A stretch of 46,133 bases of DNA. Origin: Bacteroidota bacterium (GTDB lineage Bacteria > Bacteroidota > Bacteroidia > Flavobacteriales_D > Crocinitomicaceae). A program made the translations under genes and the position numbers. Shown here piece after piece: positions 1 to 9,561 of the stretch. The notes beneath the pieces are model-generated. The model was given only the letters and a program-made list of their open reading frames with translations, was not told the origin of the DNA and made no database searches. The stretch is taken from the NCBI GenBank assembly GCA_016868915.1, contig VGFL01000009.1, positions 1 through 46,133 of the forward strand, in the 5' to 3' direction. Numbering within the stretch: position 1 is the first letter of the stretch; each line of letters begins with the position of its first letter.

Positions 1-626
<626 letters not shown>

Positions 627-1397
627 TTGAAAACAAAAAAGGAAATAGTTGAGAATTGGCTTCCGCGTTACACAGGAAAACCACTTGAAGAATTTGGTAA
701 ATATATTCTTCTCACAAATTTTTCTAAATATATCAATATCTTTTCTGAATGGAATAAAGTTGAAATTGAAGGGAAAGATAGTCCTATGCAGTCTGCCACC
801 AAAGATTGTATTACAATAATTAATTTTAGTATGGGAAGTGCCATGGCGGCGACCATTATGGATTTACTTTCAGCAATCGAACCAAAAGCAGTTTTGTTTT
901 TAGGAAAATGTGGTGGTTTGAAAAAGAAAAACCAAGTAGGAGATCTTATTCTCCCGATAGCTGCAATTCGAGGAGAGGGGACATCTAACGATTATTTTCC
1001 CCCTGAGGTGCCGGCCTTACCCTCTTTTAATCTTCAAAAAGCAATTTCACATACCATTCGATTAAGTGGGAGAGATTATTGGACAGGTACAGTTTACACA
1101 ACGAATAGAAGGGTGTGGGAACACGATGAACATTTTAAGGATTATTTGAAGGCCATCAGGGCTATGGCAATAGATATGGAAACAGCAACAATTTTCACCG
1201 TTGGATTTGCAAACGAAATTCCCGTTGGAGCATTATTATTAGTGAGTGATCAACCAATGATTCCGGAAGGAGTAAAAACAGAAAAAAGTGACCAAAAGGT
1301 AAATGATGATTTTGTCAAAGGCCATCTTAGAGTCGGGATTGATTCACTTAAAGAACTCCAAAGCACAGGCGTTTCTGTTAAGCATCTAAAGTTCTAA
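627..1397 (+). CDS. amn: AMP nucleosidase (short Bacteroidota type)
   Basis: The enzyme hydrolyses AMP to adenine and ribose 5-phosphate and so takes part in purine salvage and AMP control. The 256-aa protein is a nucleoside phosphorylase-fold enzyme: INFSMGSAMAATIMDLL, then VLFLGKCGGLKKKNQVGDLILP (phosphate/ribose-binding region), and AIDMETATIFTVGF with the conserved Met-Glu ribose-binding pair, then LLLVSDQPM. It has the short architecture common in Bacteroidota and lacks the extra N-terminal domain of E. coli Amn. The start is TTG at 627, directly abutting the lysS TAA. No ATG lies nearby and the N-terminus MKTKKEIVENWLPRYTGKP fits the family, so the TTG is accepted and translational coupling to lysS is likely. 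A related purine nucleoside phosphorylase activity cannot be excluded by eye. Confidence 0.9.
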   Translation: MKTKKEIVENWLPRYTGKPLEEFGKYILLTNFSKYINIFSEWNKVEIEGKDSPMQSATKDCITIINFSMGSAMAATIMDLLSAIEPKAVLFLGKCGGLKKKNQVGDLILPIAAIRGEGTSNDYFPPEVPALPSFNLQKAISHTIRLSGRDYWTGTVYTTNRRVWEHDEHFKDYLKAIRAMAIDMETATIFTVGFANEIPVGALLLVSDQPMIPEGVKTEKSDQKVNDDFVKGHLRVGIDSLKELQSTGVSVKHLKF

Positions 1398-1454
1398 TTC
1401 CGATTTAGAGCATTAAGCTTCAATTGTCAAAATTTATTTAGTCGAACTAATGTA

Positions 1455-1462
1455 TATCTTTG
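1455..1462 (+). promoter_or_regulatory. -7 promoter element TATCTTTG, 4 nt before the ABC exporter ATG
   Basis: The octamer matches the Bacteroidota -7 consensus TAnnTTTG exactly and is followed by C. The start codon begins at 1467. Transcription normally starts only a few bases after this box, so the mRNA would begin at or very near the AUG. No clear TTG -33 box at the usual spacing was found. Confidence 0.6.
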
Positions 1463-1466
1463 CAAG

Positions 1467-3311
1467 ATGAAATCATTTCGGGAAATTTTTGGATTTGGAT
1501 TCAGATATAAGACATTAGCTTTTCTGACTATTCTTGGGAATTTATCCTTTACCGTATTTAACTTATTTTCACTGGTTCTTTTTATTCCTTTTCTTCAAAT
1601 AATATTTAAAACAAAAGCGGTTGTAATTCAAACACCTGCGCCAATATACTCCGGAAAACTTTCTGACTTACTTGATTTTATCTCAGATTGGTATAACTAT
1701 ACAATGAACCAATTGGCTATACAAGATCCATTAGGAGCACTTTTTTTAGTTTGTATACTTGTTTTTCTCGCTTTTTTTATGAAAAATGCTTCGCGTTATT
1801 TTGCTGTTTGGTTTCAATCTGAATATCGAGCTCGGATAGTTCGTGATATTAGAAATGATTTGTTCAACAAAGTATTAAAGTTGCCAATGGTATATCATTC
1901 AAATGAACGAAAAGGGGATATACTTACTCGAGCCGGACATGATGTTGGAGAGGTCGAAAATGCAGTGGTTTGTTCCCTAGAACTTATTTTTAGAGATCCA
2001 ATTTCGATTGCTATCCATGTTGTGACTTTATTGATGATAAGTGTTGAACTAACACTTTTTTCGTTCTTCCTTTTACCAATTTCTGCTTTTGTGATTTCAC
2101 GCATTGGTAAAAGTTTAAAAAGAACAGCCAAGCAAGGTCAGGAGCAATTGGGTTTACTGACATCGTCGCTCGATGAAAGTATTAGTGGTGTTAGGATTAT
2201 AAAATCTTTTAATGCAGTACAATTCATGTCGGCAGTTTTCAGGGCAATAAATTTTCGTCATCAAAAATTAACAACAAAAACATTTCGAAAAAAAGATGTT
2301 TCCTCATTAATAAATGAAACAATTGGTGCAGGTGTGTTGATGTGTTTGGTTTGGTTTGGTGGAAAGCAGATTCTTATCAGTGGTGGCCAAGATCAAGAAT
2401 TAACAGGGGAATTATTTATAACTTTTATCATTGTATTTTCACAATTACTTCGTCCAATTAATTCAATTTCGAATGGAATTTCAACCATTAATAAAGGTAG
2501 GGTTTCTCTTGATCGAATCAATGAGATACTTCACTGTGATGAAAAAATACATGAAAAGAGCAATGCTCAGTCAAAAGTTTCTCTAGAAAACAGTATTGAA
2601 TTTAAAGATGTTCATTTTAAGTACAATAGCGACTCTATTCTTAGAGGGATTAACTGGGCAGTTAAAAAAGGTTCATCGGTTGCCATAGTTGGAGAATCTG
2701 GAAGCGGGAAATCAACTTTAATGGACTTATTAGTTCGATTTTACGATGTATCACAAGGAGAGCTTTTAATTGATGGAATTGATATTAGGGATTTAAAAAT
2801 TTATGATTTAAGACAATTAATTGGAATTGTATCACAGGAATCCATTTTATTTAATGTTTCAGTTTCTGAAAATATTTCATTCGGTGATGATGACCCGGAT
2901 ATTGAAAAAATAAAGTATGCCGCTCAAGTAGCCAATGCACAATCATTTATTGACGACTTGGAAAATGGATATGATACTATTATTGGTGAACGGGGGAATA
3001 AATTATCAGGTGGCCAAAAACAACGTTTGGCTATAGCTCGTGCAATATATAAAAATCCAGATATTTTAATTTTAGATGAGGCAACCTCCGCGTTGGATAC
3101 AGAATCTGAAAAATTAGTTCAAGAGGCAGTTGAAAAACTGATGCAAAATCGCACTTCTTTTATTATTGCTCATCGATTGAGTACGATTATTAATTGCGAT
3201 GAAATAATTGTTTTATCTAAAGGAGTAATTTCCGAAAAAGGTACGCATCAGGATTTATTTAGCAGGAAGGGGATTTATTATCGCTTGTGTCGACTGCAGG
3301 GATTAGTTTGA
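1467..3311 (+). CDS. ABC transporter, fused permease and ATPase (MsbA-like lipid exporter family)
   Basis: This 614-aa half-transporter has an N-terminal six-helix membrane domain (about residues 15-340) and a C-terminal ATPase domain (about 370-610). The Walker A motif GESGSGKST lies near residue 408, the signature LSGGQKQR near 513 and the Walker B/D-loop ILILDEATSALD near 533, with the switch His in FIIAHRLST. Architecture and length match MsbA and other type IV exporters, which work as dimers in the inner membrane and flip lipids such as lipid A-core or export drugs. The substrate cannot be read from the sequence. The gene has its own promoter just upstream and converges with anmK, whose stop is 3 bp away. 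The first Met is kept because the next one is about 80 codons downstream. Confidence 0.93.
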   Translation: MKSFREIFGFGFRYKTLAFLTILGNLSFTVFNLFSLVLFIPFLQIIFKTKAVVIQTPAPIYSGKLSDLLDFISDWYNYTMNQLAIQDPLGALFLVCILVFLAFFMKNASRYFAVWFQSEYRARIVRDIRNDLFNKVLKLPMVYHSNERKGDILTRAGHDVGEVENAVVCSLELIFRDPISIAIHVVTLLMISVELTLFSFFLLPISAFVISRIGKSLKRTAKQGQEQLGLLTSSLDESISGVRIIKSFNAVQFMSAVFRAINFRHQKLTTKTFRKKDVSSLINETIGAGVLMCLVWFGGKQILISGGQDQELTGELFITFIIVFSQLLRPINSISNGISTINKGRVSLDRINEILHCDEKIHEKSNAQSKVSLENSIEFKDVHFKYNSDSILRGINWAVKKGSSVAIVGESGSGKSTLMDLLVRFYDVSQGELLIDGIDIRDLKIYDLRQLIGIVSQESILFNVSVSENISFGDDDPDIEKIKYAAQVANAQSFIDDLENGYDTIIGERGNKLSGGQKQRLAIARAIYKNPDILILDEATSALDTESEKLVQEAVEKLMQNRTSFIIAHRLSTIINCDEIIVLSKGVISEKGTHQDLFSRKGIYYRLCRLQGLV

Positions 3312-3314
3312 TGC

Positions 3315-4388
3315 TCAAAGGGTTTTGTGAAGACAACCCCCTATGACTGATTTCTTTGCTCCAGTCACTGAATCTATACAGTTAGTTTGGTTTATTAAAA
3401 ATAATGCACCCAAGTAAGCAAAAATAATTGCTTCTTTAAAGTCGGAAAGAGATGTCTCAGGGATTATTATTTGCGCTTTGGAAAGTGCTGTAATACGTTC
3501 CATCAAAAATTGGTTTTTTGTTCCTCCGCCTGTTGCAAGAATTTTTTTATAATTTAACTTATTAATGACTGAGGATATCTGATATGCTATATGTTCAGAA
3601 ATGGTAGCGAGCTGATCAGCTTCAGAAATTGAATATTTTTCGATTGTTGGATAGAACTCGTTCTCGAGCCATTCCGTCCCTAGAGATTTAGGAGCTGAAA
3701 GCGAATAGAAAGATAAATTATTTAAATCCTTGAATAGTTTATCGTTCAACATTCCACTTCTGGCCAATGAGCCATTTGTATCATACAACATCGAAAGTTT
3801 CTGTACAATTTTATTCAAGGGTAGATTAGCTGGACTAATATCAAAAGCAATAATCTTACTATTTTCCATTAAACTGATATTTGCGAAACCCCCCAAATTT
3901 AAAAAGGCATCAGCTTGGTTTGAAAACAAATCAAAGTCTCCTTTCGGTACTAACGGCGCACCTTGACCACCAGCAATGACGTCCATTATTCTAAAATCAT
4001 TGATTACTTGAACTTTTGTATGAAACGCAATACTAGCACCACAACCTATTTGAACCGTTATACCTTTTTCTGGTTGATGATATATGGTTTGTCCATGAGA
4101 GGCAATGGCATCAATTTTATTTCGATCCAAATGATTTTCTTGAATAAAACTATTTATGTGAGTTGCGAATATTTTCCCAATTTTTTTATCTAGTTTAAAG
4201 AGCTCAAGGGCTGAAAGATTCGTTGCATTTCTGATTTCGTTCTGAAAGCTCTCTGAATAATTGAATGTTTTGAAATTGAGTAGTTGAAAATGTTTTTTAT
4301 CCTCAAATAAAGTAAACTTTACGTGAGCAATATCAAGGCCGTCAAGAGAGGTGCCTGACATAACACCAATAATTTCTAATTCAACCAT
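3315..4388 (-). CDS. anmK: Anhydro-N-acetylmuramic acid kinase
   Basis: AnmK phosphorylates and hydrolyses 1,6-anhydro-MurNAc to MurNAc-6-phosphate during recycling of peptidoglycan fragments. The 357-aa protein starts with the family hallmark IGVMSGTSLDGLDIAHVKF, then has IASHGQTIYHQP, IDFRIMDV-like IADVIAGGQGAPLVP region (here NDFRIMDVIAGGQGAPLVP), LNLGGFANIS, and a C-terminal ATGGGTKN segment, in the order expected for the ASKHA-fold kinase. Length is typical. It is read from ATG at 4388 towards the ABC exporter and is divergent from the acyl-CoA dehydrogenase gene, 71 bp away. No N-acetylmuramic acid etherase (murQ) lies beside it, so the rest of the recycling route must be encoded elsewhere. 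Confidence 0.96.
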   Translation of the reverse strand: MVELEIIGVMSGTSLDGLDIAHVKFTLFEDKKHFQLLNFKTFNYSESFQNEIRNATNLSALELFKLDKKIGKIFATHINSFIQENHLDRNKIDAIASHGQTIYHQPEKGITVQIGCGASIAFHTKVQVINDFRIMDVIAGGQGAPLVPKGDFDLFSNQADAFLNLGGFANISLMENSKIIAFDISPANLPLNKIVQKLSMLYDTNGSLARSGMLNDKLFKDLNNLSFYSLSAPKSLGTEWLENEFYPTIEKYSISEADQLATISEHIAYQISSVINKLNYKKILATGGGTKNQFLMERITALSKAQIIIPETSLSDFKEAIIFAYLGALFLINQTNCIDSVTGAKKSVIGGCLHKTL

Positions 4389-4396
4389 ATTTTATT

Positions 4397-4428
4397 TTGG
4401 GATTTCACAAATGAAACTATTAATTTTG
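4397..4428 (+). promoter_or_regulatory. Promoter of acyl-CoA dehydrogenase gene (TTG-N21-TAATTTTG)
   Basis: TTG at 4397-4399 and TAATTTTG at 4421-4428 are separated by 21 bp, within the 17-23 bp range of Bacteroidota housekeeping promoters. The start codon at 4460 leaves a short leader of roughly 25 nt with no Shine-Dalgarno sequence. Confidence 0.7.
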
Positions 4429-4459
4429 TAGCAAATTAACAATTAAAACTTCATAAACA

Positions 4460-5602
4460 ATGAATTTTGAATTAACAGAGGAGCATATTGCCGTTAGGGA
4501 TGCTGCAAGAGATTTTGCTCAAAACGTGTTAAAATCAGGTGTTATCGAACGTGATAATCTACAAAAATTTCCTACTGAAGAGATCAAACAACTCGCCGAG
4601 CTTGGGTTTATGGGAATGATGGTTGATCCAAAATATGGAGGTAGTGGAATGGATACCTTATCATACGTTTTGGCGATGGAAGAAATTTCAAAGGTTGATG
4701 CTTCAACATCTGTATGTATGTCGGTTAATAACTCATTGGTTTGTTGGGGTCTTGAGGTATTCGGGACAGAGGAACAGAAGCAAAAATATTTAGTTCCTCT
4801 CGCAACAGGAGAGAAAATTGGTGCCTTTTGTCTTTCTGAACCTGAGGCAGGTTCGGATGCAACATCGCAAAAAACTACCGCAATTGATATGGGAGACCAC
4901 TATTTATTAAACGGAACTAAAAACTGGATTACAAATGGTTCCTCTGCGTCTGTTTATTTAGTTATTGCGCAAACAAATTTAGAGTTAGGACATAAAGGAA
5001 TCAATGCGTTGATTGTTGAAAGAGGAATGGACGGGTTCATTGTTGGAGCAAAAGAGGATAAGTTAGGAATTCGTGGAAGTGATACGCATACTTTATTATT
5101 CAATGATGTAAAGGTTCCAAAAGAAAATAGAATTGGCGAGGATGGATTTGGATTCAAGTTTGCTATGAAAGTATTGTCTGGTGGAAGAATAGGAATAGCG
5201 GCACAAGCACTGGGAATTGCAGCTGGAGCATTTGAATTGTCTACTGAATATTCAAAACAACGAAAAGCATTTGGAAAAGAAATCTACAAACATCAAGCAA
5301 TTGCATTCAAATTAGCTGATATGGCTACTGAAATTGAAGCGGCTCGTTTGTTGGTTTATAAGTCGGCCATGGACAAAGATCAAGGAAGAAACTACGATCA
5401 ATCCTCGGCAATGGCAAAATTGTATGCGTCAAAAGTAGCGATGGAACAAACTGTTGAAGCTGTTCAAATTCACGGTGGTTATGGCTTTGTGAAAGAATAC
5501 CATGTAGAACGATTGATGCGTGATGCAAAAATTACTCAGATATATGAAGGAACTTCTGAGGTTCAGAAAATTGTTATTTCTCGTGGAGTTTTAAATGCGT
5601 AG
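4460..5602 (+). CDS. Acyl-CoA dehydrogenase (short-chain/butyryl-CoA type)
   Basis: This 380-aa FAD flavoprotein oxidises acyl-CoA to trans-2-enoyl-CoA in fatty-acid or branched-chain amino-acid breakdown and passes electrons to electron-transfer flavoprotein. The three ACAD domains appear in order: helical N-terminal domain (MNFELTEEHIAVRDAARDFA), beta domain with the FAD signature GAFCLSEPEAGSDA, and helical C-terminal domain with RKAFGKEIYKHQ, VQIHGGYGF and IYEGTSEVQ. The Glu in YEGT (E363) is at the catalytic-base position of short- and medium-chain enzymes. Exact chain-length preference is not readable. The gene is monocistronic, with its own promoter, and converges with ftsE. Confidence 0.93.
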   Translation: MNFELTEEHIAVRDAARDFAQNVLKSGVIERDNLQKFPTEEIKQLAELGFMGMMVDPKYGGSGMDTLSYVLAMEEISKVDASTSVCMSVNNSLVCWGLEVFGTEEQKQKYLVPLATGEKIGAFCLSEPEAGSDATSQKTTAIDMGDHYLLNGTKNWITNGSSASVYLVIAQTNLELGHKGINALIVERGMDGFIVGAKEDKLGIRGSDTHTLLFNDVKVPKENRIGEDGFGFKFAMKVLSGGRIGIAAQALGIAAGAFELSTEYSKQRKAFGKEIYKHQAIAFKLADMATEIEAARLLVYKSAMDKDQGRNYDQSSAMAKLYASKVAMEQTVEAVQIHGGYGFVKEYHVERLMRDAKITQIYEGTSEVQKIVISRGVLNA

Positions 5603-5603
5603 A

Positions 5604-5629
5604 TTCAATAAATAAGCTCATTTATTGAA
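5604..5629. terminator. AT-rich hairpin between convergent acd and ftsE
   Basis: There is a perfect 10-bp inverted repeat, TTCAATAAAT and ATTTATTGAA, with a 6-nt loop, starting 2 bp after the dehydrogenase stop and ending 8 bp before the ftsE stop. Its position between convergent genes suggests a bidirectional terminator. The stem is AT-rich and has no clear T-tract on the plus strand, so support is modest. Confidence 0.4.
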
Positions 5630-5637
5630 GGAATTAA

Positions 5638-6312
5638 TTAAATATTTACCTCTGTCACTGAACCATTTCCAACCCGCAATACTTTTGCAGGGAACTTCCT
5701 CACCATATTTAAGTCATGCGTTGCCATTAGAATTGCTGATTTCTCCTCTTTGGCAACTGCTATTAATAAGTGCATAATTTCTTCAGAAGTTTCGGGATCT
5801 AAATTTCCAGTTGGCTCATCAGCTAATAACAGTTCCGGTTGATTTAACAAGGCACGAGCAATCGCAACCCGTTGTTGTTCACCGCCTGAAAGTGCATGAG
5901 GCATTACATTCGCTTTTTGTTCAACACCCACTAATTGCAATACACTCAGTGCTCTTTTCTGAATTAATTTTTTATCTTTCCACCCAGTGGCACCCAAAAC
6001 GAAAGTCATATTTTGAATGACTGTTCGATCCATCAAAAGCTGAAAGTCTTGGAAGACAATGCCAATTTTACGCCTTAACATTGGAATATCTTTTAGCGAG
6101 ATAGTTTTTAAATTAAAACCAATTACATTTCCTTCCCCGTTAATCAAAGGAAGTTCACCATATAATATTTTTAGAAGACTACTTTTACCACTTCCTGTTT
6201 TACCAATTAAATATGCAAATTCTGTTTCATTTAATTTTAGATTTACATTCTCTAAAATCATTTTTTTTGATTGATATATGCTGACTTTATTTAATTCAAT
6301 TATTACTGACAC
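5638..6312 (-). CDS. ftsE: Cell division ATP-binding protein FtsE
   Basis: FtsE is the cytoplasmic ATPase partner of the membrane protein FtsX. The pair controls peptidoglycan hydrolase activity at the septum. The protein is about 224 aa with Walker A GKTGSGKSS, Q-loop VFQDFQLL, signature LSGGEQQR, Walker B LLLADEPTGNLD and switch His in LMATHDLN. The Q-loop text VFQDFxLL and DEPTGNLDP are typical of FtsE rather than general importers. The frame extends to a TTG at 6330, but a GTG at 6312 gives MSVIIELNKVSIYQ, which matches the usual FtsE N-terminus, so that start is preferred. No ftsX is adjacent; separate ftsE and ftsX loci are usual in Bacteroidota. Confidence 0.88.
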   Translation of the reverse strand: MSVIIELNKVSIYQSKKMILENVNLKLNETEFAYLIGKTGSGKSSLLKILYGELPLINGEGNVIGFNLKTISLKDIPMLRRKIGIVFQDFQLLMDRTVIQNMTFVLGATGWKDKKLIQKRALSVLQLVGVEQKANVMPHALSGGEQQRVAIARALLNQPELLLADEPTGNLDPETSEEIMHLLIAVAKEEKSAILMATHDLNMVRKFPAKVLRVGNGSVTEVNI

Positions 6313-6462
6313 TTTCACAAATTTCTTCAAAGTTCCAAAAAATTGTAACCTTTTTAATGATGTAGATTATTTTCTCTTAACAGAATTGAGTTTAAAACTT
6401 TTCAATTTTCAAAAATTTTTAAACGAACACCAAATTAATTTAGCTTTTTTTAAGCTGTTTTA

Positions 6463-9400
6463 ATGAAATATATACTATTAATTTTTACTGTTTTATCTTT
6501 AGAAAGAGTCCATTCACAAGTCACTCAAAAATATGCGAGTGAATATGAAGGATTCTACAGAGCAGAGGAATTGTATGCTAAGAAGGAGTTTAGCTCAGCA
6601 AAATTTGAATTCGAATCTTTTTTGAGTGCTTGTAAAAATAGTAATGATCCATTTTATGTAAAAGCACAGTATTATGTTGCACTCAGCGCACTGAGTCTAA
6701 ATCACGATGATGAAGCCATTCGTTTATTTGTGCGGTTCAACAAAGATTACCCAGAGAATATTTATAAGAATGATATTTATTTTAAATTGGGAAATTATTA
6801 TTTCTCAAAACAAAATAAAAAAGGCACAAAACTATGGTTTGAGAAGGTAATCGTGGCCGACCTAAATGAAACCGAAAAAGATGAGTACTATTTCAAATAC
6901 GGTTATAATTTTCATTTATTGAATGAGAATATAAAGGCCAAAACCTCTTTTATTAGTTCAAAGGAGAATAAAACTAAATTTGGTTTTGCTTCAAAATTTT
7001 ATTTCGGAATAATTTGTTTTGCTGAGGATAGTACTTCAATGGAGGCATATAAAAGTTTCAATAGTTTAAAAGATGATGGGCAATATTTAGATCAAGTTTA
7101 TAACTATTTGGTTCAGATTAAACATAATCTCAAAAATTATCAGGAGTGTACGGATAAGTATTCGTCGAAAGAAGTGATTGAAAAACTTAGTTACGATAAT
7201 CGTTACCTCATTGGAAATGCCTACTATCAACAAAAAGAATATCAAAAGGCAATTCCGTTTTACGAGGAATATGACTCAGTCTTAAGAGTTCAAAAAAATA
7301 GAACCTCAGATCGTGATTTCAATTATGCTTTTGGAAATGCTTTATACAAAATCGGGAATTTAAAAAAAGCAATCGAAAAATTCAATTTAGTGTTAACAAA
7401 ACGAGATAGCCTATCTCAAATCGTATATTATCAAATTGCAGATATCTTTAAACAAGAATATGAAAAAACGAGAGATGTAGCTAAATTAATTAACGCGAGA
7501 ACTGCTTTTGAGAAAGCCTCTGAAATAAGTTTTAATCCCTCACTTCAAGAAGATGCACTGTATAATGCTGCAGTCATAGCATTCAATGTTGATGACAGTC
7601 CGTATAATCAATCTATCCAAATTTTTGAAAAATTTTTGAAGTTATTTTCAAATTCTGAACGGAAAAATCAAATCTATCAATTTTTAGTAGAAGTGTATAG
7701 ACGAACAGATAACTATGATTTAGCCCTTTCAACTATAGAAAATATTTCACTGAAAGACACAAAATTAAAAATGATTTATCAATCAATTGCCTACAATTAC
7801 GGTGTTACATTATTTTTAAATTCAAATTACAAAGGCGCAATAGAGAAATTCAATTTGGTAGAAAAATATCCGGAGGATGTACGTTTAAAAAGTTTGTCTA
7901 AGTTTTGGATTGCAGAATCCTGTCTTCGCCAATTTGAATCAAAATCTTCCAAAAGTGTAAAAGATTCCTTATTGCTGGATGATGCGATGGAAGCATTTCG
8001 TTCATTTATAAAAGACCCTTCAGGAAGTACTGCTGAGAAAAGACACGAGGCATATTATCAAATGGGATACATTCTACTTCGACAGAAAAATTTCATTGAT
8101 GCAATCGAAACGCTAAGAATTTTTGTTTCCTCAGGGACCAAGGATACTAAAAAACTTGTAGATGCAAATTTACGTATCGGAGATTCTTATTATGTAATGC
8201 GTAAAGATGAAGATGCAATTAAATTTTACAAAAACGCACTCGATTTGAATTCGGGTAGCGAGGATATTGCGCTTTATTACATGTCAAAATCGCACGGGTT
8301 TTTAGAAGAGAACGACAAAAAAATTGAGTTGCTAAATAAATTGATATCAAACTATAAAAAATCAAGTTTTCTTCAATGGGCGCTATATGATTTAGCATTG
8401 GCTTATAAAGATGAAAAAGCTGATTATACAAGCGCACTACTTTATTTTAATAGGATTTTGAAAGAGTTTCCTTCGGTGACATTTCATTTAGATTGTCAGA
8501 TCGAGGTAGCAGATATATTCTTTTTACGAAATGAATACGATAAAGCAGAAGCTGAATATCAACGAATTTTAGATGCAAATATAAATAATAATAGTATTTG
8601 TTTGAAAGCAGCAACTGGGCTTAAAAATGTGTTTTCAGCTAAAGGAGAAGTTGATAAAATAGTTGGGTTAGTAAACAAATATCCTTGTGCACAAATTAGC
8701 TCAGATGAAATAGAAAATTTATACTTCGCACCAGCTGAAAAAAGCTATACCGATAGTTTATTTTCCGCTGCCATCCCTCAATTTGAGATGTATTTGTCTA
8801 AATTTTCAAAAGGGCGTTATACCACCGAAGTATTATATTACCTCGGAGATTGTTACGCAAGAAGCGGTAATAATCAGAAAAAAATAGAGCTGTATAAACA
8901 ACTTTTGAGCTTACCAGTTAGTCCATATACCGAGACAGCGGCGGCATTTATTTCACAACAAGCTTATAATTCAGGTGAATATGATCAGGCAATTATTTAC
9001 TATTTGCAATTGGAAAAAGTATCAACCAAACCGACATCAGTTTATTCTGCAAGACTAGGATTAATGCGTTCTAGCTTTCTCCTTCAAAAATACGATACAG
9101 CTGCTATTTATTCCGAATTATTGTTAGAGTCAGGGAATTTGAGCAATTCCATAAAAGTGGAAGTAGAATATTCAAAAGGAATTTCGAATTTTAAAATGTT
9201 AAATTATGAAAAGGCTCTTCCATCGTTATCCTGGATTTCGAAAAATACAACTACTTCATGGGCATCTGAGGCACAATACGTTATTGCAGAAATTTATTTT
9301 ATAAAGAACGACTACACACAAGCAGACATAGAGGCAAGAGTTCTATTGAAAATGAAACCTGGCTATAATTTTTGGATCGCAAAAACCTTGATTTTACAAT

Positions 9401-9561
9401 CTAGAGTTTGTTTAAGACAAAATAATTTATTTCAGGCAGAGGAGACAATCAATTCTGTATTGAACCATTATCCTGAAAAGGATGATGGCATAATTGACGA
9501 AGCAAATAGCGTGAATCAAGAAATTGAACAATTAAAAAATGGAGGAAATGAAAATGAATAA
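6463..9561 (+). CDS. Large secreted tetratricopeptide-repeat protein
   Basis: The 1032-aa protein has a signal peptide (MKYILLIFTVLSLERVHSQ) and then helical TPR repeats along nearly its whole length, recognisable as repeated A-Y-x-x-G and A-I-x-x-Y/F-x-x patterns, for example YYVALSALSLNHDDEAIRLF, YYQQKEYQKAIPFYEEY and YYLGDCYARSGNNQKKIELY. It is therefore a periplasmic or outer-membrane-associated scaffold, with no catalytic domain visible. The gene overlaps the following beta-barrel gene by 8 bp, so the two are translated together and probably act together. The promoter must lie in the very AT-rich 150 bp between this gene and ftsE, but I could not place a good consensus there. In related Bacteroidota this TPR/barrel pair sits before zapA and rny; that conservation is from memory. 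Confidence 0.88.
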   Translation: MKYILLIFTVLSLERVHSQVTQKYASEYEGFYRAEELYAKKEFSSAKFEFESFLSACKNSNDPFYVKAQYYVALSALSLNHDDEAIRLFVRFNKDYPENIYKNDIYFKLGNYYFSKQNKKGTKLWFEKVIVADLNETEKDEYYFKYGYNFHLLNENIKAKTSFISSKENKTKFGFASKFYFGIICFAEDSTSMEAYKSFNSLKDDGQYLDQVYNYLVQIKHNLKNYQECTDKYSSKEVIEKLSYDNRYLIGNAYYQQKEYQKAIPFYEEYDSVLRVQKNRTSDRDFNYAFGNALYKIGNLKKAIEKFNLVLTKRDSLSQIVYYQIADIFKQEYEKTRDVAKLINARTAFEKASEISFNPSLQEDALYNAAVIAFNVDDSPYNQSIQIFEKFLKLFSNSERKNQIYQFLVEVYRRTDNYDLALSTIENISLKDTKLKMIYQSIAYNYGVTLFLNSNYKGAIEKFNLVEKYPEDVRLKSLSKFWIAESCLRQFESKSSKSVKDSLLLDDAMEAFRSFIKDPSGSTAEKRHEAYYQMGYILLRQKNFIDAIETLRIFVSSGTKDTKKLVDANLRIGDSYYVMRKDEDAIKFYKNALDLNSGSEDIALYYMSKSHGFLEENDKKIELLNKLISNYKKSSFLQWALYDLALAYKDEKADYTSALLYFNRILKEFPSVTFHLDCQIEVADIFFLRNEYDKAEAEYQRILDANINNNSICLKAATGLKNVFSAKGEVDKIVGLVNKYPCAQISSDEIENLYFAPAEKSYTDSLFSAAIPQFEMYLSKFSKGRYTTEVLYYLGDCYARSGNNQKKIELYKQLLSLPVSPYTETAAAFISQQAYNSGEYDQAIIYYLQLEKVSTKPTSVYSARLGLMRSSFLLQKYDTAAIYSELLLESGNLSNSIKVEVEYSKGISNFKMLNYEKALPSLSWISKNTTTSWASEAQYVIAEIYFIKNDYTQADIEARVLLKMKPGYNFWIAKTLILQSRVCLRQNNLFQAEETINSVLNHYPEKDDGIIDEANSVNQEIEQLKNGGNENE

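Noticed and set aside
9539-9553. ATG at 9539 as start of the beta-barrel gene
   Set aside because: The GGAGG site at 9541-9545 is downstream of it and correctly spaced for 9554.
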